DNA from: Entomortierella parvispora
Taxonomy: Eukaryota; Mortierellomycota; Mortierellomycetes; Mortierellales; Mortierellaceae
DNA: 64,000 nt
Assembly (NCBI GenBank): GCA_963573315.1
Contig: OY752140.1
Span: forward strand, 2,170,001-2,234,000
Reading direction: 5' to 3'
The position numbers and the translations under genes are program-made. Numbering within the stretch: the stretch's first letter is position 1; every line of letters starts with the position of its first letter. Shown piece by piece: positions 1 through 11,691 of this stretch. Below the pieces are notes generated by a model. The model had not been told where the DNA came from. It saw nothing but the letters and a program-made list of their open reading frames with translations, and did no database searches.

Positions 1-321
1 ATCCCTCTCCACTGTCTCCGTCTCCCCTCAGCCCTTGAATCAATCAGATTGGCAGCTGGACGTCGTCGACAGCGGATCCTCTTTCTCCCTATCTCCTTTT
101 GCGGCCAACCCCTCCCCCTTTTCTCCTGGGAATCGCACGCTCCATCGTCATCAACTGTCCCAAGCCCAATCCTTCCAGCCCATCGACGTCCCCACGGCCG
201 ATCGCAGTGTGTCTTCCTCTCTGCTACTAATCCATCTCGGCCTCAGTCTGCGCTCTTGTTAAACACTTTCCTGCCCCTCTTTTTGGCACACACGGCAGAA
301 ACCCGCAGACTGTCGTCCTTC
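1..321. other. Upstream region / 5' leader of the zinc-finger gene
   Basis: No supported gene. The stretch is C/T-rich, as expected for a fungal promoter and 5' leader, and runs into the proposed start codon at 322. Short open frames here overlap each other and show no family resemblance. Confidence 0.5.
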
Positions 322-2991
322 ATGACCGGGGACTCTGACGATGGCGCCCCGCGCCTGGGCACCGGCAAGACGCACTCCACAAGGTAAACAGCAGCAAGAT
401 GTTTATCGCCGATTCAACGGCAACGTACTCTCACGCCAGGGATCCAACAAATCATCTCTTATGCTGAGCTTGTGCACGCGCACGCAACCTAGCATTTGCG
501 GTCATCTTATGCTGTCGAATCACCCAGAGCAATACGACTAACAACTCTTCTGTTCAAACATTCCTCTCGGGGGGTTGGTTTTTTGCTACTCCCTTGATTT
601 GCTCCAGGGACCAGACGGGAACGATCCGTGCGAGAACTAGAACGGGAGAATCGACCACAACTACTAAAACAACGCAGGACCCGACAAAGGCAACCACATC
701 TTCCTCTTCTGTCTCTCTGTCAGTTTCGCCTTCTGCCATCTTGTCTGCATCCCCTTCAGACCAAGACGTGCTCGGACACTCCACAACACCGACAGACGGA
801 GCAACATCTCCAGTTCATCACATGTCCTCGGCAGGATCTTCCACCACTACACCGCCCCGATCCACCGCAGGCGTTCGGGGACCCATCGGGCCTCGACCGG
901 GCGTGTATCGACCCTGCGCTCGGTGTCGGAACAAAAAGACAAGATGTGATCGGTTAAAGCCATCGTGCTCCAACTGCCGAAAGAATGGACCGGATACAAT
1001 CTGCGTCTACGATAACGATGAGCCAACAGTGGGCGTTGTGACTGTGGCAACTGCAGAGAGCGGGACGGACCAAGGCGTGGGCTCTGCAGATGAGGAAGGG
1101 CTTCCTCTCCCGGATAGCAGCAGGTCAACGTCGTCATCGTCTGTCAGCTCTTTGACCACGACAGCGACAGCGGTGTCATCGCCGGCGTCACATCCTGTTG
1201 GGAACGGCACATACATTGAGGCATCGGGATCTGGGAACGGGGCTGCTACAAGGTCCGTTGCACGGCCTACCTCTGCTATAGGTGCAATCACCACCACCGC
1301 CACCAATGGAGGGGGCTCGTATGTTCGAAAGCACGGCTCGCCACTGCCAGAATGGGCGACCAAAAAGAGCGTCCCAGAAGAAGACCCATCATCACAGCCG
1401 CCTCCTGCAAAGAAGGCTAAGCAAGGGTCAAGTGCGAAAGGAGCAGCAAAGCCGAGTCCACTGCGAAGCTCTATTATCAATACCAACACCAACACCCCAC
1501 CGTCTGACCTACCACTATCTGGAGCCACAAAGACAAAAGGCTATTCCCGGAAGGATGCCTCACAAACCGGCTCCGATGAATATATTGACATTGACTCAAC
1601 TGATGTCGCCGAAGGTTTGTAAAAAAAAAAAGAAAACCCCCCAGCAGAAAATATCGATGCTTTTGCTCAACAGCAACAGCAATGCTAATTCTCACTGGAA
1701 TCTCGACCCTCTTTTCTGGCTCTTTAGACAAAGTGGTAGCTGAACTCTCAGTGGCAAACAGGAAAGCATCGGCTGCAGACGATCAGCTGCCGCAACCGCC
1801 GGTCAGTAAAACTCATCATAAGAAACAGTCCAAGGCGTCTTCAGGAGTTCATTCCAATGGAGCCACAGGAACCTTGTCGGCATTCGGATCGTCCAGGATA
1901 ATGGTGGATCTGCCCACAGCAAGACCCCCGCCACCCTTTGTGATCGATGGGAACCAGCGTGCTCGCAAGTGGGGAAAATCAAAAACACTGGTCCTGACTC
2001 TTGGTGGTGAAGTCTCTTTGCCACTTTGGACCTCAGGTAAGAAACAATAAGCCAAGAATGACGTCTCTGCATATGAAGCAGATCCAGAAAAAAACTAACC
2101 CTTCTACTTCTATCTCTGACGACTTTCTTAGACCAAGAGATGTTGTTGAACGAGCCTCGACCCTATTACATGCAGAGTGCATCCTTATTCTCGACAGGAT
2201 CTGGACCAACTAATCTGGCACGGATGGCAGCCTTTAACCAGATGGACTATTATAACCTCAGCAGCAATAACACTCCCGAACGAGGAAATACCCCCGAGAG
2301 CGGCGAACACTCCCCCTCCGGTCATACAACATCCACGGCCACGGCAGCCAACCCAACAATGATCAAATCTCACAAGAAGAAAAAGAAGTCTTTGGAGCAC
2401 ACAGTCGGATCACGGAAATCAAGAGAGGAGGGTTCTGAACTGGGATCTGGTGCTCATTCCTCCAAACGGAAACATGGAGCGGACCGGGGCTATGATGGCG
2501 ATGACGGAGATCTCTCGAGCTCGCGGTCGACACCTACGCCTTCGGTTGTATCTGTAACCCCCACTCCCAAGCCGAGGGCGATCCCGACTCGACCCCGAAC
2601 CTTTCCTTGTTCGTTTGAAGGCTGTGGCAAATCCTTCATGGACAAATTTCATCTTCGTCGACATGAAACTCGGCATGTGACTCAGGAGATTACTTGCGGC
2701 ATTGATGGATGTACTAAGGCGTATGACTCTATTAGTACAATGAGGCGGCACCAAAGTATGATCCACAAGAATAGGAAAAAGGATGAGTCGTCTTCGTCCC
2801 CCGCTTCATCGTTGCTGGGCTCTGGCAAAGTCCACACCAATGATGGGAACAACACGTCAGCAGCGGCAGCTTCAACCTCGATCTCGAATTCAACAGCAGA
2901 TGCTGGACAAGAGGATGAGAACGAGTATGACGACGACGAAAGACAGGGATCTATCGCGGGACAAACGATTATGGAAGAGATCGAAGTCTGA
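322..2991 (+). CDS. Transcription factor with a Zn2Cys6 cluster and C2H2 zinc fingers
   Basis: Four exons fit by splice signals and phase: 322-383, 608-1614, 1728-2036 and 2132-2991, giving 745 residues. Around residue 123 lies a fungal binuclear zinc cluster (C-X2-C-X6-C-X6-C-X2-C-X8-C, beginning CARCRNKKTRC). Around residues 618-672 are two C2H2 fingers: one reads CSFEGCGKSF with HLRRHETRH, the second has CGIDGCTKAY with RRHQSMIH. Between them are long Ser/Thr/Pro-rich, probably disordered stretches and a more ordered block (RKWGKSKTLVLTLGGEVSLP). Both folds bind DNA in known fungal regulators, so a nuclear DNA-binding role is a safe inference. Targets cannot be told. The start at 322 is chosen because its short exon splices in phase onto the exon with the cluster; another upstream start is possible. 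The neighbouring gene is convergent. Confidence 0.85.
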
Positions 2992-3523
2992 TCCCTCCCC
3001 TCATATTCTTTCTGTTCTTTACTCTCGTTCTGTCCCCCCACTTTGCGGAAAAGGGCGGCTACCTCTCCTGAAATGTTTTCTGTTCTTCAATCTTCCTTTA
3101 TCATCTAAACATAGACCTTGTCAACAATTGCTTCTTCCCTTTTCTCTTCCGTTCGTTCCTCGTCCCTCACAACACGGCCTCAAAACAACAAGAGCAAAAC
3201 CCATCGCAACCATAATAAAACTAAATCAATTTGCGTATCCCATCTCCCCCTACTCAGCCCATTTCTGGTCATTTCTGGGATTGGACCCACTAACGTCGGC
3301 TTTGCACCGAGGTTTTTTTTTTGTTGTTGTTTTTTATTGTTAAAAAGCATTTACTGAAAAATTGTGGGAAAGGGAGAGATCGGGGACGGTGTTCTCTTAC
3401 ACTTTTTTGGCAACCCGTCCTTTTTTTTTCTCTCATTGTTCTGTTTCCTCTTTTCACTTCTTATTAAGCTGTTGTTTTCGTTGTCGTAGGTGGCTGGTAT
3501 CTTGATGACTTTACTTTTTTCAT

Positions 3524-3555
<32 letters not shown>

Positions 3556-3577
3556 GATAGGAGGAGGGGGAGGGGTT
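2992..3577. other. Convergent intergenic region with homopolymer tracts
   Basis: This is the 3' flank shared by the zinc-finger gene (+) and the alcohol dehydrogenase gene (-). It holds a T-rich stretch near 3318-3340 and a T-run followed directly by an A-run at about 3526-3555. I see no gene. Confidence 0.6.
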
Positions 3578-5642
3578 TTACATGGCAAGGTGCTCTGGGA
3601 CGTTGAGGACGACGCGGTAACGAGCTTGTTGCTCCACAACGCGACGGACAGCCTCTTTGCAACCCTTGGTACCCATATCGAGCTCTTCGATCTCAGGTCG
3701 GATGTTGTGAAGGGCTGCAAAGTTGAGCATCTTTGTCATAACGTGACGCGATGCTACCAAGGATCCAACAACCTTCACTGTGCAAATGGAGAACAAGAAA
3801 AAATAGAGGGTGAGGGAGTCAGAAAAGAATGCCTGAATAACATCTTAATTCAAAGTATTTAGGTGCAGGAGCAAGGTAAAACTGTCCAAAAAAAAACTTA
3901 CGCTGCCTGAAAAGAGCGGGCAGGGCGGGGATCTCCATGGAACCTTTGGCAGAGACACCCATGTTGATCAACGTTCCGTTGGTCTCCAAGAGACCAATGA
4001 AGGTATCCCACGGCAGGTCACCACTGGTTGTGTTCAGGATGTAGTCCATCTTTGTTGTGCTAGTAATGGGGTCCTTGGTGCAAATGAACTCGTGTGCCCC
4101 AAACTTGAGCGAGTCAGCCTTCTTGGACTCACTTGATGAGATAGCGACAACTATAAACCATGATTAAACAATTAAACAAAGTCCAAGAAAGGAAGAACAA
4201 GATATAGAGAGAGAGAATTGGTTAAAGAGTGAACGACTTTCGGCAACAGTTTCCGCGCTGGTAAACTTTTGTCCAGGGAGATGGTCTTTTTTCTTAAGGC
4301 TTCCCAGATGAGGGCAAATGACCAAGTTAATGAAAGATGAAAAGAGCCGCAATGTGGTTTTGATGTGACACTACAGACTGAGGATACATCCTTGTGCTCC
4401 TCAGCTGCCGCTGTCTTTACCCCCTCTTCTCTCAACAACTAACCAAAACAAAATAGAAAAAAACTTTTACCTTTGCATCCCCAGGCCTTGGCAAACTTGA
4501 TGGCCATATGTCCCAATCCTCCAAGGCCAACGACACCTACGGTCGAGGTTGGACTAACGTTATACCCGTAGAGAGCACTGAACACCGTCGCGCCTGCACA
4601 GGTCAAGGGTCCCGCGTGTCTGGGTTCAATACAGGGTGGGATCTTGTAAACGAAACGTGAATCCCACACGGACGCGTTCGCAAAGCCGCCAATGCCATCG
4701 GTGAAGGTGGTTCTCTTTGGGCACATGTTTTCCTGCCCCTGAAGACAGAACAAGCATTCCAGGCACGCAGTGCGGAGATAGCCGAATCCAATCGTATCAC
4801 CAATCTCGACATTGGTCACGTCCTCGCCCTTGAACTCGACACGACCAATGATCTCATGACCCACCACCTGGCCCTCAATCATGGCCGCGTACATGGTGTC
4901 GGTGAAGCAAACACTGCAGCACAAGATCGCCACGGCAACTAGAGTAAGAAGAATGGATGATGGATCAAGGGTGAAAACAAAAAGGACAAGAGTTTGGCGT
5001 AAAAAAGGGTTAATTTGTGTCCCAGTGGGTGTCAGCATGCATTGTTTGTGTGTGTAAATCTCTTCTGTCCCCCCATGTGCCCTGCCAAATGCAGGGCCAT
5101 GGAAACACAACAGGAACAATCTGATTGTTACAGAGACAATCAGAAACCACAAACTCCTGCAATAAACAAAACCTTATGACCTTTTCTTTCATTTCCCTCT
5201 TACCATCATTTCGTCCCAGCGTTGGGAGCTCCAATTGCTTCTTAATAAAGGTCTTGCCGTCTGCCGCCGAGGCAAAGGCGGTATAGGTCGCCACTGGTGG
5301 CACACGAGTCTCAGGGGCGCGAGCCTGGACATGAGCCGACTCTGGTTCGGCCACAACGGTCTCGTTGAGGGTCAACTTAGCGGTCTTGACAGGTACGGCC
5401 ACAGGGATGGGTTTCTCCTGGTTCATCTTGGCAGATCGGCTCTTGGTATGTTTCGAGCTGGATCTTGCAGGCAGAGGTTCCGACACGAGCTTTTCGTTGA
5501 AGGTACCAGAGGTAGGGCTCGAGGGTGCTTGAAACATTCGGGTCAAGGGCCGGGTAAGGAACGACAGGGAGGGTCGGCGAGAGGTCGACTTTGAGGATGA
5601 ATTCGAAGACCCTGAAGAAGAAGTCTTGCTGTGGCTAGGCAT
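3578..5642 (-). CDS. Zinc-dependent alcohol dehydrogenase (cinnamyl alcohol dehydrogenase-like)
   Basis: Four exons: 5642-5204, 4938-4471, 4150-3902 and 3777-3578, giving 451 residues. The core is a medium-chain dehydrogenase. It has a catalytic-zinc region CCSVCFTD followed by GHE, the four structural-zinc cysteines (CLECLFCLQGQENMC), a Rossmann motif GVVGLGGLG, and the C-terminal LKVVGSLVASR typical of CAD/Adh6-like enzymes that reduce aldehydes with NADP(H). Two points are odd. About 115 Ser/Lys-rich residues precede the core, where family members of about 350 residues have none. The loop between the catalytic cysteine and GHE is also shorter than usual, and the usual His after the cysteine is Phe. 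The extension could be a targeting or regulatory tail, or an over-extended start; an internal Met begins MNQEKPIPV. Substrate unknown. Confidence 0.85.
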
Positions 5643-6654
5643 CTGGAGATCAAAGGACTAAATAATTTTTTTTAGGAACGAGGGAGAGATGACTGATGAA
5701 TTCGGTCAACTTTCAAAATGATGATTGGTAAAGGAACAAAAGTCAATGGAGATGAAAAAGGCAAAAGTTCAAGAAATAGCTGTGAATGGAGGAATTGCAC
5801 AATGGAAAGAAAGAGAGAGAAAGAGAAGAAAAAGAGGAGGGCAAAGATAAAGATAGAGTGGGAAAAAATGAGAAGGTGAAGAGCCAGAGGGCAAATAGAT
5901 GGGCGAACAACAGGGTTATATAATATCTGTTTTTTTTTTCTTCGTTGTCATTGCTGCTCTTTGTCGAATAAAGTAAAGCAGTGTTTTTTGAACTGTGCGT
6001 AGACCCGCGAAACGCGCTCTTGTCCTGTGTAGCAAGACAGGGGACAGAGACGAGGAGACGTGTGCGTTGGGGCCGCTGTCTGCTGCTTTCTTCTTGTTGT
6101 GGTTTTCCCATACCTTCATCTTGATAATCCAAACTAGGCGCAGAGAATCGGGGTCCGGACCTTCCAGCACCCCAGCTGCAACATGACCTCTTTTTTCTTT
6201 CGGCTGATTCAAGAAAAAAAAACACAAAAATGGAACGAGACCGCTGCACGTTTGTGCGGGAAGATCTTGATATATGCACCTGCAGAGTATAGATGATGAA
6301 GATGCTGAGCACAAAGCCAAGCGCGGGTTCATAAACATGCCAGCATTCACGCCCTCTCACTCTCCAAAAACATGAAGCGCTATCAAGTTTCGCTCGAACC
6401 TCTGTTTCTTTTTTCTGCAAGGTCCAATTGCCCTAATAGACCACTCAATAGGCCGAGACCATGGTCTCCACGACAGCACGTCTCTAGGGTGGGCAAAATA
6501 AAACAAACGGCAAGCTGAACGACCCTTCATTATAATAGCCCAAAAAAGGTGAGCGAAGAACCAAAGGAGAATCAAAGGAACGCGTCTCTGTAGGCAGAAT
6601 GTTATTTCAAGAAAACTAAATACTTTCGTCCAAATCCCTGTTCCTTCTTCACTT
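5643..6654. other. Intergenic region, no gene seen
   Basis: This separates the start of the dehydrogenase gene from the stop of TDP1; both are on the minus strand. It should hold the dehydrogenase promoter and the TDP1 3' UTR. The purine-rich run at about 5800-5880 reads as a pyrimidine tract on the minus strand, as in promoters here. The long open frames present have biased, low-complexity translations and no recognisable domain. Confidence 0.5.
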
Positions 6655-9312
6655 TCAAGGTCGGCACAACTCTCCAAAGTCATCCACACCTGGAAAGGCT
6701 TTGTCTATCAACCAGACTTGATCCCTCTCAAAGTTGTACTTTCGAAGAGGGAGGTCAAAGGGCAGTCGAACAGGCACAACCCCAACATTCAACTGGTCAC
6801 GCTTATCAAGCTCGTTTCGGTTCATGTCTGTTGCTTGAGGTTGGGCGTAAGGCACAAGACTTGGCTCGGGGTATGGATTATCGACCGTCGCATTCATCAT
6901 GAACACATGCAACGCTTCTCCGCCTGCTTCTGTTCCTGAATCTACATTTGAGCTCTAGAAGCAAAATAAATGGCGGAGTAGAATCTACTTTTGAGCATTT
7001 GGAAAAGAGAATTGCAGCTGCTGTGCCTAGAGCACCATACCTCAAACAGGCCTGGAAATATCAAGACGCCTAGCTCAAAACTTTTGATGACAAGAGCTCC
7101 GTCCTTGAGTTCACCCCATGCCGGCTTTGACAGATTTGAGCTTGTTAGAAGAAACCAGGAGACATAGTCGCCATCGGCCCTCCTGCTCACCCTTGTGTAC
7201 GTCTAGGACGGTCAAAAGAGAGAGAAAAGATGGCACTTCAGGACAAAAATGAAGGAGAAACACAGGGGTACCAAACCCACTCGAATTTCGGGGGCTCACC
7301 TTGACATGGGGCATGGCGCGATCGCGTCCACTCTTGGTTGCCACCCAAGAGTGTAAAATGGGGTTCAGATATTGGGCTTGCTTATTGTAACTGGTCGACT
7401 TGAATGGAATGCTTCCTCCCATTGACCAGCCCTCATGACTAATCAATCAAACAAAGTAACACCGCTGTTAAGGTGCTGCTCTCATCCACCATCACACTGA
7501 CGTGAAAGAAGTAGCTTGGTGCACGTTGTCAACCTTGTCCGAACATCCTCGGCCGTAGGAAATACTACGCACAGATCTCCTTTGTTCTGAGGCAAATAGT
7601 TGGCGTTGCGATGGGCATTGAGGCTCGTCTCGAATTCCCCGCGTAGCCAATCCTGAGAGCTCTTGCCCAACGATCCAATGCTGGAAATCTTGAAAAGAAA
7701 AAAACAAACAAACATCTCATGACTATCGTTTCTCCTGATCAGCGAACGAGCAAGCACAGACACATACCTGACAAATGATTTGAGATCCAGTCACAAATTC
7801 CCGCGGTATCTCTGTCTGCAATCGCAGGACAGACCGTAGCTTTAGGTGGCCCCACTTGTTCTTGTCTGGGCCAGAAAATCTTCCAGGGACCGAAGCAACA
7901 AGCACTCCTTTCACTGACTGGAAGTCGTATTGTGCAACGCGGCTTACAATCTCCTGGTGATTCTCATAGTGCCGCAGATACTCAAGTAGGTCACGTTCGA
8001 ACGCACAGGTAGACGGACTACCCATGGACATCGCCTTTGTTTGGAGTCGACCAGTTGTGAACAGTGCCTGCGTTTTGTTCCTACTCCATCATACGATATT
8101 GTTTTGAAGGCCATGGCGTCAGAATGGAACTGCTTTGATGTACTCTTCGATGGGTGATACCGATCGACCTGGCGCGTGCTGATGCTGCATGCAATGCTTA
8201 TCACAAGAGAGCGCCACTCACCTCCAATCACGGGGTATCATATTTGCTGTGTGTACGATGAGCTGCATGGTGTTGTTGGTGTAGAAAAGTATCATGGCTT
8301 TGGTGTGATGGGTGCCTGCTTGATCACATTCGACCAGTTAGCAACTTGTGAAAAGAACAAGAGAATCTCAGCTTGCTTGCATACCTATTCCGGACACTTG
8401 AACTCTTCGCATGTCGACTCTAGGGTATTGCTTATAGATTTGCGTGTTCATACTCTACAAAGATATGGGAAATGAGCGATGCTATCATTTACTAGCCACT
8501 CAAAGGCCTTGCATCATGCCCACTTACTAAAGCCTGATCAGCAGTCATACGAAGTCCATGGTAGACAATAGTCCTGAGTCCGTCTCGAATGGATTCGTGA
8601 ACACGTTTCATCACAAAGTCGACGTCAATCATGAAATTGATCTGGACCATGAGCTCTATGTCAGGCTATAAAGCAAGAGGCAAGATCAGGGAGGATTCGC
8701 TTTGTCCAACCGCCTGCCCCAAAGATATTGGAATGCCTACATCTCCAATTAATGATTCCAGAGAGAAACAGTCGATGTTATGAAATGGTTGCGCTCTTTC
8801 AACACTCGTGAGATGAACAGATGACTCCAAATACTGCAGAGACGGTGTTTGTCTTGACCTATCGATAACAAAACGAGTCAATAGCCGTACTGGCATTGAG
8901 AGTGCAGGTGCACGTTAGCCATTACTTTTTGATACTGGACTCTGGCGACGATGAGGCTATTCGTTTTGCACCTATCAGAGTAGCAGACTCTGATCCTTGA
9001 GTAAGCGAGGATATATGCCCTGGCGTATCGGGGGGTCGGTTTGATGAAGATGAGCTTGCACTAGGCCCATCCTCGTCGCTGCTCTATTATTGGCAATCGC
9101 GTCCGATCCAATTTAACGCGCTGAACTAAAAAAAAAAAAAAGTACTGTTGCCACCAATTTTATGTGTCATTCTCGTTTGACCATACCTCAATGGTAATTC
9201 TAAGGTGAATGCAGAAAAAGAAATGACCATCAATAAGGTCATTCTGGAAAGCGTCTCCTAGTGTACCTGATTCCTCTTACATTTCCTTTGCATGCGTCTC
9301 TTTGTCCGCCAT
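6655..9312 (-). CDS. TDP1: Tyrosyl-DNA phosphodiesterase 1
   Basis: Tdp1 hydrolyses the bond between a stalled topoisomerase I tyrosine and the DNA 3' end in nuclear repair. Twelve exons join in phase to 563 residues: 9312-9281, 9199-9187, 9083-8926, 8858-8741, 8665-8528, 8454-8385, 8315-8222, 8080-7768, 7688-7534, 7438-7300, 7202-7041 and 6954-6655. Both catalytic HKD-type motifs are present: GTHHTKAM in exon 7 and AMPHVK in exon 10. Other family blocks are [40 protein letters not shown] and VRLPFDLPL. Human TDP1 is 608 residues, so the length fits with a short acidic/Ser-rich N-terminus. Exon 2 is only 13 nt. Its start codon lies 99 bp downstream of the FGGY kinase stop on the same strand. 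Confidence 0.93.
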
Positions 9313-9411
9313 TGGGCTGGGTTGGTCGAATGGAAAAGAGCTTAAGAGAACAAAGGCCAAAAAAAAAAAAAAAAAAATGGCGGCAACCAACCACTCAAGA
9401 GGACAGTCACC

Positions 9412-11320
9412 TCACCTCATGATTTTATTGTACTCGCGCTGATCCTGCTGCATCCTCTCCACTACTCTTTGTTTCTTCTGGTAAAACTGCTTCAGCTCCG
9501 AGTCGTGCGCTGGCTCAACAACATCAGACGCCTCGGTGAGACGAGCCATAGCCCGCCAGAGCATGCCGTCCATGCTCGCGTCAGGTCCTTTTGCCTTGGA
9601 TTCATATGCGACCGCGCCGCAGATGGCTGCGCCCACAACAACAGCCGCATCACCGCCGCTTCCAGGCATTACTACGGGCAATTGCATCACGTCTGCCAGT
9701 ACTCTGACAAATACTCTGTTCAGCGACAGTCCTCCGGATATGCAGATCGTCTCGATAGTGTAGCCCGAATTGCAGAGTGCATCGACGATCTGACGGGTTC
9801 CTATCGCGAGTGCCTGGATCGCCGCCAAATAGAGTACTGCCAAACCATCCACATTGTTGTTGTTGAGATCCAACCCAGAAATTGAGCCCCTAATCGTTTC
9901 ATCTGCAAAAGGCGACCTATTTCCATGGTGATCGGGCGTTATGTGAAAATGTTTTGTTAGATAGGCGATGTTGGACACGCCCTGCTTTTCACGAATGACC
10001 TCCAGATGTTCATTGAGGAATTCATAGATCGACATCGGTGGGGTAGCACTCTGAGATCTCTTCAGAGCCTCAGAATAGGCTGGGTGAGACTTTGTGAGAT
10101 AATCGATCAATTGGCCAGTAGACGACTGCCCTCCTTCGGCAACCCACATGTCTGGAAGCATCACTCCATGGAAAGGTCCCCAAACCCCTAGCAGTATTAA
10201 ACAGAGGAGTGTTAAGGAGCATGGTATAAAGAGGGTTCAGCTCCATTTACAAGTTCGAGTGTGTTCCAAGTTCATCTCATGTCACTAGCAATCAACCTCA
10301 AAAGGAATACGTACCATTGACAAAGATCGGCTTATTGCTCATGGCAAGATGACAGGACGAAGTACCGCAAATCATAGAGATTCTCTTGCTCGCCTCATCC
10401 ACAGTCGGCTGTTTCCCGTTCAATTTAGCACCTAGAGTGCCGATAGCTCCTGCATACGCATCAATGACTGCACCGCCAACCGCAATCCCAGGGACGAGAC
10501 CCAACTCTTCCGCGGCCTTCTCCGTTAGACCACCAATATGTTCTCCTGCAAAGTGAACTCGCTGCTCTGGGTTACCAATGCCGCAAAGTTTTTGACAGTC
10601 CTCATCTGCAATTTCACCAAGTCCAATTTGACGCAAGAAATCAGCAGGCCAGCCCTGTTTTCGATCCTTGGAGCCATCACGTCCATCGGCCAAGGATTCT
10701 GGTCCTGCCTTGTAGCACCACTTGCATACGACCGAGCATCGACTGGGAAAGTAGTCGCCAGTGGCCTTCCAGGTCAAGAAATCAGGCAGATCAAAGAGTC
10801 GACCAATATTCCGCCATTTTTCCTTTGGCATGTTCTCTTGAAGCCAAAGTGTTTTGGGCAGCTCCATTTCGAGGCTCATTGTACCGCCAATGTTTTTGAG
10901 GATTTCGTGGCGTGTTTTTGTGATACGGACGGCCTGGTCCTTGGCACGGTGGTCGCACCACATGATGATATTGCGGTTGTGATCTTGAAAGTCGGAGCTG
11001 GGTGAGATGGAGACTGGACGCGCAAACTCGGGCATACCGCTTGTGTAGGCGACCAGGGAGCAAGTGGCATCGAACCCAATGCCCTTGACCGCGACTGGGT
11101 CTACATGCGCGATGGCAAGGGCGGCCTTGACCGAGGTGCAGATGGCGGACCAGATCTCGTCGCTGGACTGCTCAAAGTAATCGGGAGCGGGACGCGAGAT
11201 GGAGTGCGGAGTGGAATGGATGGCGAGCAGTTTCCCTGTGGCGGTGATGAGGGCAGCTCTGCTTGATCCCGAGCCGACGTCGACGCCGAGGAAGATGTCG
11301 GAGGCAGAGAGAGAGTCCAT
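9412..11320 (-). CDS. FGGY-family carbohydrate kinase (D-ribulokinase-like)
   Basis: Two exons, 11320-10315 and 10187-9412, give 593 residues. The N-terminal FGGY fold opens with GVDVGSGSSRAALI (phosphate-binding loop). It then has GIGFDATCSLV and MWCDHRA, with the D-H-R of the eukaryotic FGGY/YDR109C subgroup. The C-terminal half has WVAEGGQSSTG and the ATP-binding region ICISGGLSLNRVF. Members of this subgroup phosphorylate D-ribulose or related pentuloses in the cytosol as metabolite repair or pentose salvage. That specificity is inferred from subgroup resemblance, not shown. The length is close to human FGGY (551). The start is the first Met before the phosphate loop. It is divergent from FAR11, with 371 bp between the start codons. 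Confidence 0.9.
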
Positions 11321-11691
11321 GCTTGGGACAAGGGGGAGGAGAACAGGGAGGAGGACGCATGGGAGAGAGAGAAGGAGAGCACCCTCACACCTGCCTCACA
11401 CACCACACACCACGCCACAGTCCCCGTGCGCATCCATCACAAGCAGGGAAGGGAAGCCAGTCTGGTCAGCATGCATCCTCTCCTTTTCTCCTTCCTTCCT
11501 TCTCTCCTTTTCTCAGCTCCTTCTCCCTTCCTTCTTTCCCCCTTGCTTCCTCCCCCTCGCTGCACCCTCCAGCTTCCCCTGACAGGGCCCACTCAGCCCA
11601 TCCAGCTCGCATTCGGACTGCCCAAGCATCCCTGCCTCTTTCACCCACAAGAACCATCCACCTTACCTCATCGACTCGGGACCTCGAAGAC
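11321..11691. promoter_or_regulatory. Shared divergent promoter region (FGGY kinase / FAR11)
   Basis: The 371 bp between two divergent start codons contain long C/T-rich stretches on the plus strand (about 11475-11580). There is no clear TATA box. A bidirectional promoter is inferred only from gene layout. Confidence 0.45.

Noticed and set aside
5743-6420. Long open frames on the minus strand between the dehydrogenase and TDP1 genes
   Set aside because: Translations are low-complexity, overlap in two frames, lack any domain, and sit where a promoter and a 3' UTR are expected.
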